Positions 13,168 to 24,534 of a DNA stretch of 64,000 bases are shown here, piece after piece (within the stretch, counting starts at the first letter, position 1; each line of letters opens with the position of its first letter). Origin of the DNA: Desmodus rotundus (lineage: Eukaryota; Chordata; Mammalia; Chiroptera; Phyllostomidae). Where the stretch lies: assembly GCF_022682495.2 (NCBI RefSeq), contig NC_071388.1, positions 176,729,622-176,793,621 of the forward strand, written 5' to 3'. The notes under the pieces were generated by a model. That model was not told where the DNA came from, did no database searches, and saw nothing but the letters and a program-made list of their open reading frames with translations. Position numbers and translations under genes: made by a program.

Positions 13168-13864
13168 TCAATATATGAGGTCTGTCCAACAAGTATCCAG
13201 TCATATGATATGAAAAATAGAGACATTTACTGATACAAGAAACAATGTACAAGAAACATTGTACACAGGACAATGACCCTCAGTCCCCTTCAAAGTAGGC
13301 AACTTGGAACCACACACAGTTCTCCCAGTAGCCATCAGCTGCCCCATCATATTTTCCTGAATTTCATCGACAGTCTGAAATCTCTTTCCTTTCAATGATT
13401 TTAGTTTGGGGAAAAGCCAGAAGTCACAGGGCACCAAATCTAGGATGTAGGGGGGCAGAGTCACCTGGGTGATTTGATGTTTTACAAAAATCTCTGCATG
13501 AGATGTGATGCATAAGCAGGCACATTGTTGTGATGAAGTTGCCAATCACCAGTTGTCCATAGCTGTAGCCTTCTGAAACATCTGAATAGTTTCTGTGAGG
13601 TAATGTTCAAGCTTAATGCAAAATTTGATGCAGAATTGTCGTTCTGCTCTCTCGGTCATTTTCAGTGTGGTGGCCACACAGTGTACACATGCTCACTTAA
13701 TGGCTTCTACTGCCCCCACTGACTAGTACAGTGAAATCATCATTGTTCACACATGAGCATTCCAGTCCACTCTCTTTGGCTTCCAGGGTACACCAAAGTC
13801 ATGCACACCATTCTTATTACATTAACAATGGTTGGACTTTTTCCAGACAGACCTCATATATTGA
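13168..13864 (-). mobile_element. Tc1/mariner deletion derivative, copy A
   Basis: The ends form a perfect 19-bp inverted repeat. The left arm, 13168-13186, reads TCAATATATGAGGTCTGTC, and the right arm, 13846-13864, is its exact reverse complement. Mariners duplicate a TA target, so the terminal repeats proper begin TATGAGGTCTGTC. The outer TCAATA/TATTGA would then be a palindromic target. Inside, the minus strand encodes a transposase with its middle missing. Copy B at 20484-21168 is the same element in the opposite direction. Confidence 0.9.
13201..13659 (-). pseudogene. Mariner transposase remnant, internally deleted (copy A)
   Basis: Reading the minus strand from an ATG at 13659, the first 30 or so residues look like a mariner N-terminus: start MTER, then FCIKFCIKLEHYLTETI, the first helix of the DNA-binding domain. 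At about 13560-13570 the sequence jumps to the C-terminal catalytic region, with HHNN where HHDN of the second catalytic Asp is usual. Then come KHQITQVTLPPY, the DLVPCDFWLFPKLK block (usually SPDLAPCDF) and LKGKRFQTVDEIQENM. The roughly 200 residues between, including the first catalytic Asp, are absent and the two halves are out of frame. The full-length family is about 340-350 residues. No activity is possible; at most the DNA was moved by a transposase supplied in trans. Confidence 0.85.
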
Positions 13865-14065
13865 ACAATAATGTGTAAGGCTCTGTCCTAAGTACTTTTG
13901 CTTTTTTAAATATCACAGCAACCCTTTGATAAAGCTTCCATTATAATCATCAATTTGCACTTGAAGAAACTACAATATACAAAGAATTTAAATGCCCTGG
14001 AGAGCATCACAGTTAGCAAGTCTAGGTTCCAACTAAAACAATCTGCCTTGTAAGCAATTCAGAGA
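13865..14065 (-). repeat. MIR SINE, antisense
   Basis: It begins TTGAACAATAATGTGTAAGG (antisense MIR 'ttgagcacttactatgtgc'), then CACAGCAACCCTTTGATAAA near 13915, the ACTTGAAGAAACTACA block (consensus 'agatgaggaaactga') near 13962, and CACAGTTAGCAAGTC near 14009. The mariner sits exactly at its left end. Confidence 0.75.
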
Positions 14066-16095
14066 TAATAGACTATCCAGGTATTCACAACACAGCGGAT
14101 TGTGTTAAAACATTATTCCACAGGATGCAACCAGAGGACATAAAATCAAAAGAATATGAAATCAGTACTACTTAATTCCCAGTTTCAAAACTGCTGTACA
14201 CAAATTCATAATCTGCTATAGAAATGAAAGAAAAAAAGAATGATTGACAATAAAAGCTATGATAAATTAGAAAATAATAAGTCCATTGAAGCCTATGAAT
14301 TCTGTTCACTTGCTTTATTAAAAATTTGATAGATAGAAGTTTCTTTTTCTATTATTAAAAAAACTATTTTTCTCTCTAGACAAATAATTAAGACCCCTTT
14401 TATATGTATCTTTTAAAAAGTGTGCTGTTTATTCACCATAATAAAATTGCTTATGCAAGATAAGAGAGCTGGAAAAATGCACTAAAAATATGTCAATGCT
14501 TCATTAGCTGAAAAAATATTTGTTGTCATTACAGTTTAAAATGTGTTAATACTTATATGTAAAGGGATTATTTTTTTCTTTTAACTGCCTTGTTTTATAA
14601 ATGAAGTTGAAAGCTGCTGAGAAGTGTTAGGGAATCCTGTGACAGAAGCTCTGTAGGTATTTCTAACCGTATAAGCACATACAACGCTCTTTTATAAGTA
14701 CTGATTTGGGTGGCTCCATTTGATTACTATAAATTCGTAAAATTGCCTGACTGGAAGGGACCTTGAGAGGTCATATACAGCTCCACTCTGAGGCGACACC
14801 CTACTTAACTGTCCCTGACATATGTGCATCTATCCTGTTTGAAAGCCACACCACGAAGGAAGTTCATGTAAATGAATCACACACTTAGCCCTAGAGAACG
14901 GAGAACTCAGAAGGCACTCCTGATTTAACCAATCATATTATCATTGCACCAGCACTTCCATCGTTCCAACTGCTTTTTGCTTGTAAATCAGTAGCATTTT
15001 AAAGACTCCAAATTTTCATCTACTTCAGACAATATAAGAAATCACTCCGCACCGGCATTTTTACTAATCAGACAAACTGAGGAGCCCAAATAACTATACT
15101 ATTAAGGAAGACAAACTGGCATTAAGTAAACTAGAATCTCTAATTTCAAATGATATCTTTAAGTGGAAATCAGTGAATGTCAAGGTAAATATGAGTATAT
15201 TTGAAATGCATTCCACTAAATGGATGCAAATACTGATAAAGATTTTCCCTACTTTAACTTCATATGATCCTTCCCTGTGGCCTTGCTTCTATTGCACACA
15301 TCATTCATTAGATTATAAAAACCATTAATGTCAAGAAGCAGAACAAAATGAATTCACTGAGGGGCTGCTATTAGCATATCAAGCAGCTATTTCTCACTAA
15401 ATATTCCTGACAGCTCTCATTATGTATGATGGATGAGCTTTATAAGTAGTAGTAGTTTCTGAGGAAAATAAAATCTTTAAGCTCACTAACACATGTGGCT
15501 GAGTAACTAGCAATCATCTTTCAATAGTTTATATCTTTTCCCTTTTTTAATGAGAAAGTGTTATAAAATTCACAGGTAGGTTAAATGCATGAGTCAAAAT
15601 TCATTTAGAAACGGCAAGTGTAATTTATGACCTGAATATCATAAGTGCTTTTAGTTAAATACATTGGAGCCCATCATCCCAATGTTCACAAATACAGGAA
15701 ATGACAGTAAACTTAAAAAAAAAAAAAGGCAGTTTGAAATCAGAACTTTGGAAGCCACTAGTACTGGTACTAGAGGATTTAAAACAAGCAGGGAAATTCA
15801 GAATGTTGGTTAAAAGGCAGAACTATGATACCACTCCATATGTTTTCCTACAGTAGGACTGTCAGAAAACACTGAAACCTTTATCATAATGCGAGGAAGA
15901 AATAATAATTACCATAATGTTGTTTGATTTTCCTAAGAAGGTGAGAAGGCAGCATCGGTCCCAAGGGTATGACCACGTACAAGCACTACAGTTTTTAAAT
16001 CACATGACACAAACTGAAACGCAGTTTGAGGCCAGCCTGTAGAAGTGTTCTGTTGGGTCTACACAGTGTATTTTTAAAAATCAAAATTTCAGCAT
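14066..16095. other. Unassigned non-coding sequence
   Basis: About 2 kb with no repeat that I can name and no coding signature. A poly-A tract lies at 15716-15728. Moderate complexity makes it a secondary candidate for conserved non-coding DNA. Confidence 0.4.
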
Positions 16096-16099
16096 TTAA

Positions 16100-16935
16100 A
16101 AAAATCAAGGAATTTCTCCCAAAAGGACAGATGATGGCCAATACACATATGAAAAGATGTTCAACATCACTAATCTTCAGAGAAATGCAAATTAAAACCA
16201 CAATGAGATACCATCTCACACCTGTCAAAATGGCTCTCATCAATACATCAAAAAACAAGTGCAAAAAACAAGAACACTTTTGCACCGTTGATGGGAATTC
16301 AAACTGGTGCAGCCATTGGGGAAAGCAGTATGGAGATACCTGTTAAAACAAAAAATGGATCTGCCTTTTGACCCAGTGATCTCACATGTGGGAATATATT
16401 TGAAGGAACCCAAAACACTAATTCAAAAGAACATAAGCACCCCTAGATTCATTGCCACGTTATTTACAATCACCAAGATATGGAAGCAGCACAAGTGTCC
16501 ATCAGTAAGTGAACGGATAAAACAACTATGGGACTTTTACACAATGGAATACTTCTTGGCCATAAAAAGGGAAAATTTTACCCCTTCAACAAACATGGAT
16601 GGACCTGGAGAACATTATGTTAAGTAAAATAAGTCAGTCAGGCAAAGACAAATGGCATATGATTTCATTCCTATGTGGAATCTAATGAACAAAATGAACT
16701 AACAAGGAAGATAGAGACAGACTCACAGATGGAGAGCAAGATGAAGCTAGAAGGGGAGTTAATGGGGAGAGGGGTTGAGCAAAAAGGACTTCTCCACATG
16801 GACATGGACAACAGTGTGGTGATTGCAGGAGAGAGAGGGAATATGTCCACATTGCTAGTTCTGATGTTTTGGTCATCTTCTTTCAAAGAAACTATGTCCT
16901 ACACGAACAACAAAAACAATGAACACTATTTTACT
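16100..16935 (+). mobile_element. 5'-truncated LINE-1, ORF2 C-terminus plus 3' UTR
   Basis: It starts inside ORF2 near the L1 phrase 'cattctcccaaaggacag atgatggccaatac', continues through the ORF2 stop near 16628, and then enters a bat-type 3' UTR (GACTCACAGATGGAGAGCAA near 16719; GACATGGACAACAGTGTGGT near 16801). The element at 36876-37724 carries the same 3' UTR. I could not fix a target-site duplication, so the ends are approximate. Confidence 0.88.
16110..16627 (+). pseudogene. LINE-1 ORF2 C-terminal remnant
   Basis: This is the end of the L1 ORF2 protein (endonuclease/reverse transcriptase), without either catalytic domain. The first frame carries [20 protein letters not shown] and [10 protein letters not shown], which in intact L1s precede a Cys-rich segment. 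Near 16265-16330 a small deletion and frameshift pass reading to the next frame. That frame continues with [18 protein letters not shown], then GIYLKEPKTLIQKNI, WKQHKCPSV, MEYFLAIKREN and MDGPGEH, all standard ORF2 tail blocks. The frameshift and missing 5' end make it non-functional. Confidence 0.88.
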
Positions 16936-17260
16936 GTTTGAAATATTGAAGAATGGCCTTTTACTTTATCTGCCATTTTATTACACTTCTTTTTTATCAG
17001 AAACTCATGAAATGAAATGCTTCATTACTCAGTCATCAACAAGTGCTAATGAATGACATGTGAATGACAGAAGAGGAGTTTGAAACATGATTGAGGTGTT
17101 ATTCCTGCTGTCAAGGAGATAAAATGTGCACAAAGATTACTGTAATGCAAGATAAGAAGTGGTAGAGGACATAGGACAAATTTAGGTAGAGTTCAGAAAA
17201 GGGGGAGTTCTAGTTAGGGACGATAGCTAAACCCAGTGGGAGGCTGTATCACATCAATGG
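16936..17260. other. Unassigned sequence
   Basis: Nothing recognisable between the L1 and the MIR. Confidence 0.4.
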
Positions 17261-17264
17261 GTAA

Positions 17265-17455
17265 AATAAAGCACAAGTTCTTATGCTGGACAGATCTGCC
17301 CTGTTCCTTATTTGCCTTATTGAAACTGAGTTTTAGTCTGGGATTCATATTTCTAATCTGTAAAATGGGAATAATATTAGCGTTTCCCCCTTGAGGTTGC
17401 TGGGTGGGTAAAAGAAAATACTGCATATAAAACACTTAGAAAGTGCTGGGCACCC
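17265..17455 (+). repeat. MIR SINE, sense
   Basis: The MIR core TAATCTGTAAAATGGGAATA lies near 17355, followed by a TTGAGGTTGCTGGGTGGGTA-type phrase and ATAAAACACTTAGAAAGTGC near 17426, the consensus 3' part ('aaagcacttagaacagtgcctggca'). Confidence 0.85.
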
Positions 17456-19220
17456 ACATTTTACCTAATTCACCAGTGCTATAAATAACACTCACTGAGG
17501 CATTGAGACTGTCGGTTATGGCAGAATTTGGTTAAAGTGCTGGACTATCATTATGCCTCTATTGTCCTGACCAAATCCTAGGTAAAAATTTTTACTCCTT
17601 TTTCCCAATATACACAACATATAAACAAGACATTAAACTAAGATTCACTTTGTAATTAGATCTGCAATGTTCTCTTTTGACTTTTTTTTAATTTCTATAA
17701 AACATTTCAAATTATTTTTATGGATTTTCTTACAATGTTCATATCTCCTGAGTTTTTCATTGCAATTATGTTTATTGACAACCTTGGTTGGTTTGTTCGA
17801 GGGACACAGGAGTCTGAAGAAATACAGATTCCAGAGGGCCTTTTTGGTTTCTCCAGATTCTGATGATCCTTTTAAAAAATTACTATTCGTCAACCTTCCA
17901 CTCTCCCTTGCATTGTTTAGACATGTCTCAGAGTGAGCGTCCACTGGCGGTTAGGGGCTGGGCTACCCTGGACTGAGTAAGGAAGGATGACTCGCACTAA
18001 CTCAAGCCCATTTTCTGTTCCTTCTCTTCTTTCAGGAACTGGCATGGTACTTCTTGAGTGGAAGGAAAAATGAATGGGTCCTGAGAGCATGGCCCATTCA
18101 TAATCCATGCTGGACCTATTCAGCCAACTTGAATTCAAGCAGAAGTGTTTCATCCTCGTTCAGACAATGAAAGCTCTGACCCCTAAACACTGTTCAGTAG
18201 AGAAGCTTCAAAAAAGTTATTTTCAAATGATTTTCAGAAAGAATTAAAAAATAGTATTATTTAGGGTCTAGGTTTGGGGTGGGGGAAGTGTCTATAAATG
18301 TCACTTGATACAATATTTTTTAAATGGACATTTGCCATAAGATACTGGATTTTCCTTGCCTTGATGAAGTTAAAAGACAACTTAATGGAGTCTTTCCACC
18401 TGAGTAATTTCAAATTTCCTCAAAAGTCTGTCACAGTTTTAGAAGCACATGCTTCAAAATGCATTGCAAGTTTATTGAGCAATTTCATAATAAAAAGGAA
18501 ACAAGGAAAATAAATCAATGGGAAGATTTTAGCCTAAAAACGTTATCTCAGCAGCATTATATCTGCAATATAACTACTCGCATGTGGTGGCTTGTTAGCA
18601 GCTGTGGTCATAAATTTTAGCGTCCAGCATATTCAGAGGAGATGATATACTGCTGGTAGCTATCTACACACAAATATATGATTTTTTTAATCTACAAACT
18701 GCAGTCGCTCCCTGGAACCGATGACTTGAAATCGTCCTCTGTAGATAATTCACTTATACATAACTTTCACCACGCCTTAGGTAATAATTTTACTCTTTTT
18801 CTGAGAGACTCTTATAACACTGATTGCATTCACTTAGTTTTCAAATACGAAACTCTATTTTCCCACCATTATGCAGCCGAGCACCCACTGCCAGCACCAT
18901 TGATGGCCATCTGAAATTGAAGCCTTCCTCCTATTTCCAAAGCCAACTCTGATCCCTGACAAGAGAACTAAACCAAATCCAGCACTGGATTCCAAGGTCC
19001 ACTCTCATGATGTCTCCCACGCTAATTTGTAAAGTTCAAGGGGTTATCCCAGATCTGCTCATTGGGCTCCTGTCTTACTTCCTGGCACCAATTATCTTTC
19101 TTTTCCTTCTGGATTTTCTTTCTATTTGTATCAGTAGACTTCAGATTTATTTCTTATCCCATTGCTATGTCAGTAATTTGTCTGGTTTTCTTCTATAAGA
19201 ACAATGTGGAGAAAAGCAGA
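17456..19220. other. Unassigned non-coding sequence
   Basis: No named repeat or gene. Overlapping short frames on both strands (up to 99 codons) have no recognisable content. Confidence 0.45.
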
Positions 19221-19224
19221 TGTA

Positions 19225-19370
19225 ACCTTGGGCATCAGACATATCCAGGTCAGAATTTAGCTAGCACTGGTCCTGTGGATATAAGCAAGTTTCTAAAACT
19301 CTATGAGCCTTATTTCCTTATAGAACTGCTATTATGATTAAATTCATTAATATAATGTATTTTTAGGTGC
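19225..19370 (+). repeat. MIR SINE, sense
   Basis: GGATATAAGCAAGTTTCTAA near 19277 and ATGAGCCTTATTTCCTTATA near 19302 match the MIR core 'gaccttgggcaagttacttaacctctctgagcctcagtttcctcat'. The 3' part is degraded. Confidence 0.65.
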
Positions 19371-20335
19371 AGGTTAGTTAAAATGTACCTGAAAGTACCA
19401 CGTGATTCCTTAAATGGCAACTTCTCTTAGATAGCTGGAAGGCTAGGACACCGCTACACATGGTTAAATATCCCCAATACTGGATGCATTATTTTCCTAT
19501 TTTCCCCTTATGTGGAAAATAAACATAGCCAGACACTATTTAAAGTAGTAAGGACAGATTTTAATCATGAAATACTATTGCAAAAGGGAAAAGTTTCCAG
19601 CATGAACTGAACTGAACTTTGATTTATAGAGGTAACTCGGCTTTGTAAAGAGAGGAGGAAAGAGAGAGGGGGTAAGCAGGGGTTAGGTAAAGCCAGGGAA
19701 GTAAAAAAGTAGAAAAAGTGAGAAAACACTAAAAGAAAGAAGAAACAGTGAGTGCCCACGTGAAACCCACCTGGGTTTGTTAACTGGCACTTTATCAAAT
19801 TTAGGTTCCTGCTTTCCTACAGACACTGGGAGACAGGGGTCTGTCCTTAGGCAAGGTCCTGAAGGGGAATGAGATTTGAACTGGTATAAAGTGTTTTGTT
19901 CAGGTCTTACATGACAAGGTTGAGTCTTCCTTGAGAAAGGGCTCAGAGGAGCCTGGCTAGAGTTTACACAAGGAGAGAATCTTTGTCACCCCCAGGCCTC
20001 TTCCCATTTCCATCTCTCTTGTTGAAATACACTTCCCCAGCCTGGTTCTCACCACTCACTTGCCATTTTTAACTTGGAAAGTACTGAGAATTTGAAGTCT
20101 TTGAACAGTGTTTTTTTCCTCAGCATGCACCTCAACTCTTAGCTCCAGTATTCTTAAAACATCCTTCACCTTGTTACATATCTTGGTCTTAAGAGCTATG
20201 TTCTTGCTGCCCTGTGTCACACAAATGCCTTCCCAGACTGCCTCAAGTCGTGAGACAAGGAAGACACTCAGTTATGTATGTCCTCAAGTCTGCTTGTGAC
20301 AGCCAAATTTGTCCACCAGTGAGTAGTTGGCAATT
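19371..20335. other. Unassigned non-coding sequence
   Basis: A purine-rich stretch lies at 19625-19745. No repeat family or gene was identified. Confidence 0.45.
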
Positions 20336-20337
20336 AA

Positions 20338-20440
20338 TTATATATCTATATGTATATGTATATGTGTGTGTATGTATGTATGTATATGCATGTGTATATA
20401 TATGGAAATGTATGGAGATATATATATATGTCCATGCCAA
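20338..20440 (+). repeat. Low-complexity TATG/TGTA tract
   Basis: Interrupted TATG, GTAT and TATATA units; a compound microsatellite just upstream of mariner copy B. Confidence 0.9.
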
Positions 20441-20461
20441 ATATGTAACAACCAGTAAACA

Positions 20462-20483
20462 ACACACACACACACACACACAC
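20462..20483 (+). repeat. (CA)11 microsatellite
   Basis: Eleven CA units ending directly at the decayed left terminus of mariner copy B. Confidence 0.95.
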
Positions 20484-21168
20484 GATGTTTGTACAGAAAA
20501 AGTCCAACCATTGTTAATATAACAAGAACAATTTGTGTGACATTGATGTAATCTGGCAGCCAAGGAGAATGGAGTGGAATGCGCACGCATGAACAATGAT
20601 GACTTCGCTGTATTAGTTATTGGGAGAGATAGAAGCTGTTGAATGAACATGTATACTGTGTGGCCATCACATTCAAGATGACAGAGAACAAAGCAACGGA
20701 TCTGCATCAAATTTGCATTAAGCTCAAATATTCCTCCATAGAAACTATTTGGATGATTCAGAAGGCTGCAACTATGAGCAACTGGTGATTGGCAGCTTCA
20801 TCACAACAACACGCCCACTCATGCATCATGTCTTGTGCAGAGTTTTTTGGTGAAACATCAAATCACCAAGGTGACTTAGCTCCCTTACAGCCAATATTTG
20901 GTACCCTGCGACCTCTGGCTTTCCCCAGAACTAAAATCACCTTTCAAAGGGAAGAGATTTCAGACCATCAGTGAGATTCAAGAAAATACAACGAGGCAGC
21001 TGATGCCTTGGTTGCAACTGGGAGAACTGTATGAGGTCCCACAGTTCCTACTTTGAAGGGGACTGAGGCGTCATTGTCCTATGTGCAATGGTTCTTGTAC
21101 TTTTTTCAGTAAATGTCTCTATTTTTCACAGTATGTGACTGGATACTTACTTTCTGGACAGATATTTA
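20484..21168 (+). mobile_element. Tc1/mariner deletion derivative, copy B
   Basis: This is the same element as copy A (13168-13864), in plus orientation and aligning over its whole length: AAAAAGTCCAACCATTGTTA near 20498, AAGGGGACTGAGG near 21056, GTCTCTATTTTTCA near 21115, and the end GACTGGATACTTACTTTCTG near 21138. The left terminal repeat is decayed next to the CA repeat. The right end still reads GGACAGA. It shares the internal transposase deletion with copy A. Confidence 0.85.
20678..21110 (+). pseudogene. Mariner transposase remnant, internally deleted (copy B)
   Basis: An ATG at 20678 opens MTENKATDLHQICIKLKY, the counterpart of the copy A N-terminus. Near 20765 it joins directly to the catalytic-region segment 'caactggtgattggcagctt', the same junction as in copy A. 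Downstream, KSPFKGKRF-type and EIQENTT-like blocks can be read only by changing frame, and stop codons intervene. The 61-codon frame at 20789-20974 is one of these pieces. Non-functional. Confidence 0.8.
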
Positions 21169-21329
21169 GTGTGTCTGTGTACTGACATTCTCAATTAATT
21201 ATATGTTTCTATCTTAATAGCAAGCCTAAATAATGATGTTTGTTTGTCACAAATATGTCTTACTTTTTAGAATCTAATATTCCTAAAAGAAAAATAGGCA
21301 TTAAAAGTTTGTGTGTGTATGTTTGCAGC

Positions 21330-22110
21330 TGCCACCACACCCGCACTGCCTCTAGCTCACTGAGCTCCAGCCAAAGGAGGAAATCTTTATACCATGGCTG
21401 GCTCATGCAAAGCAGACTGCCTACAAATCTACTGGTGGGAAAGCACCAAGGAAGCAACTGACTATAAAAGCAGCTCACAAGGACTTCATTGTCACAGGCC
21501 TACTACCATGGCACTCCATGAAACTAGATGTTATCGGAAACCCACTGAACTTGTGATTCATCAGATTCCCTTCCAGTGTCTGGTATGAGAAATTGCTCAG
21601 GACTTCAAGACACATCTGCACTTCCAGAGTGCAGCTATGGGTGCTTTGTAAGGGGTGAGCGAGGCCCATCTTGTTGAACTTCATGAAGACATCAACAAGT
21701 TTGCTACCCATGCTAAATGTGTAACAACTAGCATACCAGCTAGCACATCATATATGTGCTGTCATCCACTGTGATGGGAACATTTCATGCTTTAAAAAAT
21801 TGTCTTCCTATTATTGGTAGTTCTGAATGTATCCCCCTTCCATGGGATGAAAATTTGCCTAGGTATGATTACAAGTGGAAAATAGGGGACAAAAATCAGG
21901 TATCAGCAGTTTTTCCAATTTCACTTGCATGTGAATTTTTTAAACATAAATGCAGGGACATAAAGCTTTAATGTAAGTCAAAAATGTGTCATTGAACAAA
22001 TAACAGCAGTTCAACTATATAACAATTATAAATAAATTTTTTTAATTTTTCTGGACAATGACAATATTTGGATTTTTTTTAAAGTACATTTCTTATTGAT
22101 GGCAATTCTT
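21330..22110 (+). pseudogene. Processed pseudogene of histone H3.3 (probably H3-3A), with 3' UTR
   Basis: H3.3 is the replication-independent core histone. The parent is a multi-exon gene and this copy is intronless. The ATG is at 21394. After a 4-base insertion near the start, the N-terminal tail is legible in another frame ([11 protein letters not shown] as 'aaatctactggtgggaaagc'). Part of the tail around K27-K37 is deleted. The frame then reads [20 protein letters not shown], aligning to [20 protein letters not shown]. A stop (TGA, from the Arg codon CGA) lies at 21586-21588 and another (TAA) near 21650. Many Arg CGN codons have become CAN or TGN, the mark of CpG decay after loss of selection. 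The sequence after 21765 matches what I recall of the H3-3A 3' UTR (TATTGGTAGTTCTGAATG; TTTTTCTGGACAATGACAAT near 22046), which favours H3-3A over H3-3B. A VES SINE lies just downstream. No function is expected. Confidence 0.9.
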
Positions 22111-22160
22111 TGAATTAGAATGCTTTAATTGTATCCTTTATAATCAAAAAGTGTATGCAG

Positions 22161-22371
22161 CCCTGACTGGTGTGGCTCAGTGGATTGAGCACCAGCCTGC
22201 GAACCAAAGGGTCACTGGTTTGATTTCCAGTCAGGGCACATGCCTGGGTTGCAGGCCAGGTCCAGAGTGGGGAACGTGTGAGAAGCAACCACACATTGAT
22301 GTTTCTCTCCCTCTCTTTCTCCCTCCCTTCCCCTCTCTCTAAAAATAAATAAATAAAATCTTCAAAACCAT
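22161..22371 (+). mobile_element. VES-type bat SINE
   Basis: A tRNA-derived SINE with an A-box (TGGCTCAGTGG at 22173-22183), a decayed B-box (GGTTTGATTTC at 22218-22228), a CT-rich region and an A-rich tail with repeated AAATAAAT. It is flanked by direct repeats AAAAAGTGTA at 22146-22155 and 22372-22381, the target-site duplication of L1-driven insertion. It landed just beyond the H3.3 retrocopy. Confidence 0.95.
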
Positions 22372-22381
22372 AAAAAGTGTA

Positions 22382-24530
22382 CCCAAAAGTACATCACCCA
22401 CCTTGAAACATCAGTTTAAATTGGGGTGTACATATATATATAAAACATAGTCATGATTTAATAAATATACATTGTATTTTCTAGTGCTTTTGAGGTCAAA
22501 GAATGTACTGCCCCACCAAAGAGATCTCAACAGTTCTCTTCAGTTTTAGGTGAATCTGGTCAGATCTGATTTTACTTGGATCTTATCGAAAGGATTTTCT
22601 CTCAAGCTCATCTTTATAGGGCGGACTCATACCCAGCTCCTTGGGTATCAGTGTATAAACCCCAACCTCCTCTAGGGTGCCCTTATAATCCTTTTTAGCT
22701 CCATAGCAACTCTCTCCTGTGAGCCTAAGATACCAGATAACTATTATTTACTAAGCTATTTCCTCAGGTGCCGAATTGGAAAGAAGCCTAGAAGCTTAGA
22801 AGGCTTACCTGTCTGGCTAAATCCTGCAATCTATCAATTAAATGCAGAGTGGTTTGTGTCACCAGTGCTCAATGGAATCTAATTTCTTATTCCAGGTTCT
22901 TAGTGCTATAGTCTCCATTTTCTGGTTTCTTGCTATTAAGAATATTTGTTGCAGTTTCCTGTTTCTTCCTCTTAAGCAGTACTATAATTAATGAATGCTA
23001 TTGTTTCTCAGATTCCCTTGGTTGCCATTTAATCATTTTTACTGTGTATACTAAAGATAAGAAAGTTTTAGAAATGTCATTAAATTGCTGCAACTCTAAC
23101 TGTAGCAGACAGCTACAAGCAGGTTACAAAGTATAAGAGCAGCTGGGAAGAATTATTACGTTAACTAAAAGTAAAAAGCAAATGGCTCTTGAATTAATTC
23201 ATTTTGTAGGCTTCATATGTAGAAGAATATTCAGAGACTTCAAATATTCAAGGAAAATACTGTACTACATTTGCTACTACAAATATTATTTAGATAACTC
23301 TGTCATGCATGGGTTTTGTGAATAATGAAATAGCTCCCTAAGTGAGTCCAATACGGTCTTTCTGGGTTTTGGTACAGCTTTTTTTTTCCCCCTGAGAATA
23401 GATGCACCATGATAAGTCCTGTTTAACCAAGAGTGTTTTAGGTCTACCCGTCTCCATAAATCTCATCAATCTGTAGAGCTGCCAAGAGCTGTGTTGGGTC
23501 TGAACATAAAATCTTTCCATTGCATGACCAGGTCAGAATGGGAAGGTTCACATAGAAAGAAAAGAAAGATCACCTTAGATAACAAATGGATATTAAATGA
23601 GCTTCCTTTTCTCATCTAATTAATAAAATAAACATGTTTGAATCGAGATCCTTCAGGAACTATAGGTGCCATTTGCTCTACAGAAATAAACACTGTAAAA
23701 TGGTTAGAAATTTCAGAATAATAAAAAGAGAAGGCATTATGTCTACCGTCTGTCACTGGCAGAGTTAAATGGTATCCATCAAACAAAGAAAGGAAGCTAG
23801 TGAAATATTTCTGTTGATTCTATTTTTAAAAAGTTATTTCCATCATGATTAAGAAGAATATATAAAGTATTTGAGCAAAATTTCATATTTTTGCTAAGGA
23901 ATACTTTCTTGCTAAAAAGAACTTCAGAATAAGTCCTATGGGACCATCTCTGAATTAAGGGATGAAAATAAGTTTTAGCTGGAGAAGAACACAGGCCTAA
24001 AAGTGCTAGTGGCAGAGAGTTTACGTCTCCTGCTCAGCTTCCCTTTATCTTAATAATTCTCAGCTGCAGCTACATAGTATAGTTATGAAAAATGTAGCTG
24101 ATTAGATATAATAAACTGATAAATCAATTAAAGATCTCCTTTATAATGATCATGTAAAGAGCAGTTTTTAAGATTAAACAATAGAGAATAGAATGCTTTT
24201 GCAATATCTCACCATGCTTACTTTGAAAGGAAAAGATAATCAAAGTATGTGCAAACAATACTTCACAATCCACGAGTAGAAATAACCTTAGGGAAGAGTA
24301 TGGTTCTAGAGTCACGGAACCTATTCAAAATCCATTTTCACATCTGACTTACCCCACAACTCATTGTTGCCATACATTTATCACCTATTTCAATTACAAA
24401 ATACAAAATGTAAAAGCATCTTCTCTTGTAGAGATGTAAAACCTGACCAATATAAAAGAAAATACACAAATAAATAATTCAAACTACCCTCTATGCAAAT
24501 TTAAAAGTAAACAAACTACTGTTATTAATG
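22382..24530. other. Unassigned non-coding sequence
   Basis: About 2.1 kb with no assigned repeat and no coding signature; short AT-rich frames only. Confidence 0.45.
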
Positions 24531-24534
24531 CTGA

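Noticed and set aside
20462..20483. Short regular repeats as a CRISPR-like array
   Set aside because: Plain dinucleotide microsatellite in a mammalian genome; no spacers.
20243..20710. 155-codon minus-strand frame, the longest in the window
   Set aside because: It runs through the CA and TATG simple repeats and the decayed end of mariner copy B; the low-complexity translation is not a protein.
21394..21588. Functional histone H3 variant
   Set aside because: Frameshift near the start, tail deletion and in-frame stops; it is a dead retrocopy.
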